From: Bacillus sp. OxB-1
Lineage (GTDB): Bacteria > Bacillota > Bacilli > Bacillales_A > Planococcaceae
NCBI RefSeq assembly: GCF_000829195.1
Contig: NZ_AP013294.1
Span: forward strand, 2,367,001 to 2,431,000
Length of the DNA: 64,000 bases
Direction of reading: 5' to 3'
Each line of letters opens with the position of its first letter. Within the stretch, counting starts at the first letter, position 1. The translations under genes and the position numbers were made by a program. Under the pieces are notes generated by a model. That model worked only from the letters and a program-made list of their open reading frames with translations, had not been told where the DNA came from and made no database searches. Below, piece by piece: positions 63,238 to 64,000 of the stretch.

Positions 63238-63441
63238 GAAGGGCGGTATCAATCGGAACTGCACCTTTCAAGGACACCTAGAAAATTGTATATTTCAACA
63301 AGATCTGCCTTGATCTACAAACAGACAGGGACGGAGGAAACCATCTATTGATGCCTACACAACCCTTCTGTCCATTTTTGGGAAGAAGGGTTTTTGATTT
63401 TTGGTTTTCAGGTTTTCTCCCCGAGAGGAGAGGAAAATGGA
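63238..63441 (+). promoter_or_regulatory. panB leader with an internal terminator, candidate attenuation leader
   Basis: A ~200-base untranslated region between the putative promoter and panB that contains an intrinsic terminator. It could regulate panB by attenuation. A panB-associated RNA structure (pan motif) is known in Bacillaceae, and the purine-rich GGGACGGAGGAAACC segment (63328-63342) may belong to such an element, but I could not resolve the fold by eye. Confidence 0.4.
63361..63402 (+). terminator. terminator between birA and panB (possibly regulated)
   Basis: AACCCTTCT (63361-63369) pairs with AGAAGGGTT (63384-63392), followed by TTTGATTTTT. It is 40 bases before the panB start and downstream of the putative panB promoter, so it may attenuate panB as well as end birA. 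Confidence 0.8.
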
Positions 63442-64000
63442 GTGAAGAAAAGTACACAGGATTTTATGAAGATGAAGCAAAATGGTGAGAAAATCGCCAT
63501 GCTGACCGCGTATGATTACCCGTCGGCGAAGTTGGCGGAAGAGTCCGGCGTCGATGTATTGCTGGTCGGTGACTCGCTTGGAATGGTCATTCTTGGCTAC
63601 GAGTCGACCGCGTCGGTGACGGTGGATGATATGATCCACCACGGGAAAGCGGTCAGAAGGGGTGCGCCGAACACGTTCACGGTTGTCGATATGCCGTTCG
63701 GTTCGTGCCACGGTTCCGACGACCGGGTATTGACGGAAGCGGTCCGCATGTTCCAGGAAACTGGAGCGGATGCTTTGAAAGTGGAAGGGGCAGGCGATGT
63801 TATCGAGAAAATTCGCCTCATGACTTCGACAGGCATTCCGGTCATCGGTCATCTTGGACTGCTGCCGCAATCGGCTGCCGTTCTCGGAGGGTATAAAGTG
63901 CAAGGGAAGACAGCGGATGCCGCGAAACAACTGATCGACGATGCAATCGCCTGCGAACAGGCGGGCGCGTGCATGATCGTGCTTGAGTGCATTCCGTACC
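63442..64000 (+). CDS. panB: 3-methyl-2-oxobutanoate hydroxymethyltransferase (partial, 3' end beyond window)
   Basis: First 186 codons seen. First step of pantothenate synthesis. GTG 63442 after [96 protein letters not shown] and [23 protein letters not shown] match PanB (metal-binding Asp in GDSLGMV). The reading frame is open to the window end. Confidence 0.95.
   Translation, partial: MKKSTQDFMKMKQNGEKIAMLTAYDYPSAKLAEESGVDVLLVGDSLGMVILGYESTASVTVDDMIHHGKAVRRGAPNTFTVVDMPFGSCHGSDDRVLTEAVRMFQETGADALKVEGAGDVIEKIRLMTSTGIPVIGHLGLLPQSAAVLGGYKVQGKTADAAKQLIDDAIACEQAGACMIVLECIPY

Noticed and set aside
63238..63441. T-box leader before panB
   Set aside because: The conserved T-box antiterminator sequence (GGTGG-ACCGCG type) is absent, and panB is not an amino-acid-tRNA-linked gene.

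Overview
The window is about 64 kb of a chromosome from an endospore-forming member of the Bacillales. Gene order closely follows the Bacillus subtilis stretch from spoIIA-lysA through res, ypb-ypf, cmk-rpsA-der-gpsA, spoIVA-hbs-mtrB, hepS-menG-hepT, aro-hisC-tyrA, qcr and dapB to birA-panB. The proteins and dispersed repeats look like Planococcaceae (Sporosarcina-like); that placement is inference. Nearly every gene is on the + strand. Only ypuF, fer and ypjC are on the - strand.

Layout. (1) 1-3.3 kb: the end of a type I restriction locus (hsdS tail, complete hsdR), closed by a 23-bp perfect inverted repeat. (2) 3.4-8.4 kb: sporulation operon spoIIAA-spoIIAB-sigF with a sigma-H-type promoter, then spoVAF directly (no spoVAA-AE), lysA, a 34-codon membrane peptide and ribT. 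(3) 8.4-12.2 kb: ypuF, scpA-scpB, a D,D-carboxypeptidase and rluB. (4) 12.3-20.9 kb: cytochrome c biogenesis resABC, regulators resD and resE (split by a MITE-like element), and sigX-rsiX with a putative autoregulatory ECF promoter. (5) 21-33 kb: FMN riboswitch-ribU, fer, ypbB-recQ, ypbE, a phosphoesterase, ypdA, prsW, sleB-ypeB, a PilZ protein, cmk and plsC. (6) 33-40 kb: rpsA, der, gpsA, yphE-yphF, spoIVA and HU. (7) 40-45 kb: folE with a structured leader, mtrB (TRAP), menaquinone genes hepS-menG-hepT, ndk and cheR. (8) 45-54 kb: aroC-aroB-aroH-hisC-tyrA-aroA (no trp genes inserted) and ypiA-ypiB-ypiF. (9) 54-64 kb: qcrABC (menaquinol:cytochrome c reductase), ypjA, yugP, ypjC, ypjD, dapB, bshA, cca, birA and the 5' part of panB behind a leader that contains a terminator.

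The genes form functional groups: sporulation and germination (spoIIA, sigF, spoVAF, spoIVA, sleB-ypeB); respiration (resABC-DE, hepS-menG-hepT, qcrABC); aromatic amino acids (aro, hisC, tyrA, mtrB); lysine/DAP (lysA, dapB); bacillithiol (bshA, ypdA); envelope-stress signalling (sigX-rsiX, prsW).

Most of the unusual content is intergenic. It includes two full copies and one fragment of a MITE-like repeat, a palindromic dispersed repeat plus a deleted remnant, REP-like dyads, a candidate riboswitch-like leader before folE and a candidate attenuation leader before panB. No tRNA, rRNA, CRISPR array, intact transposase or prophage was seen.
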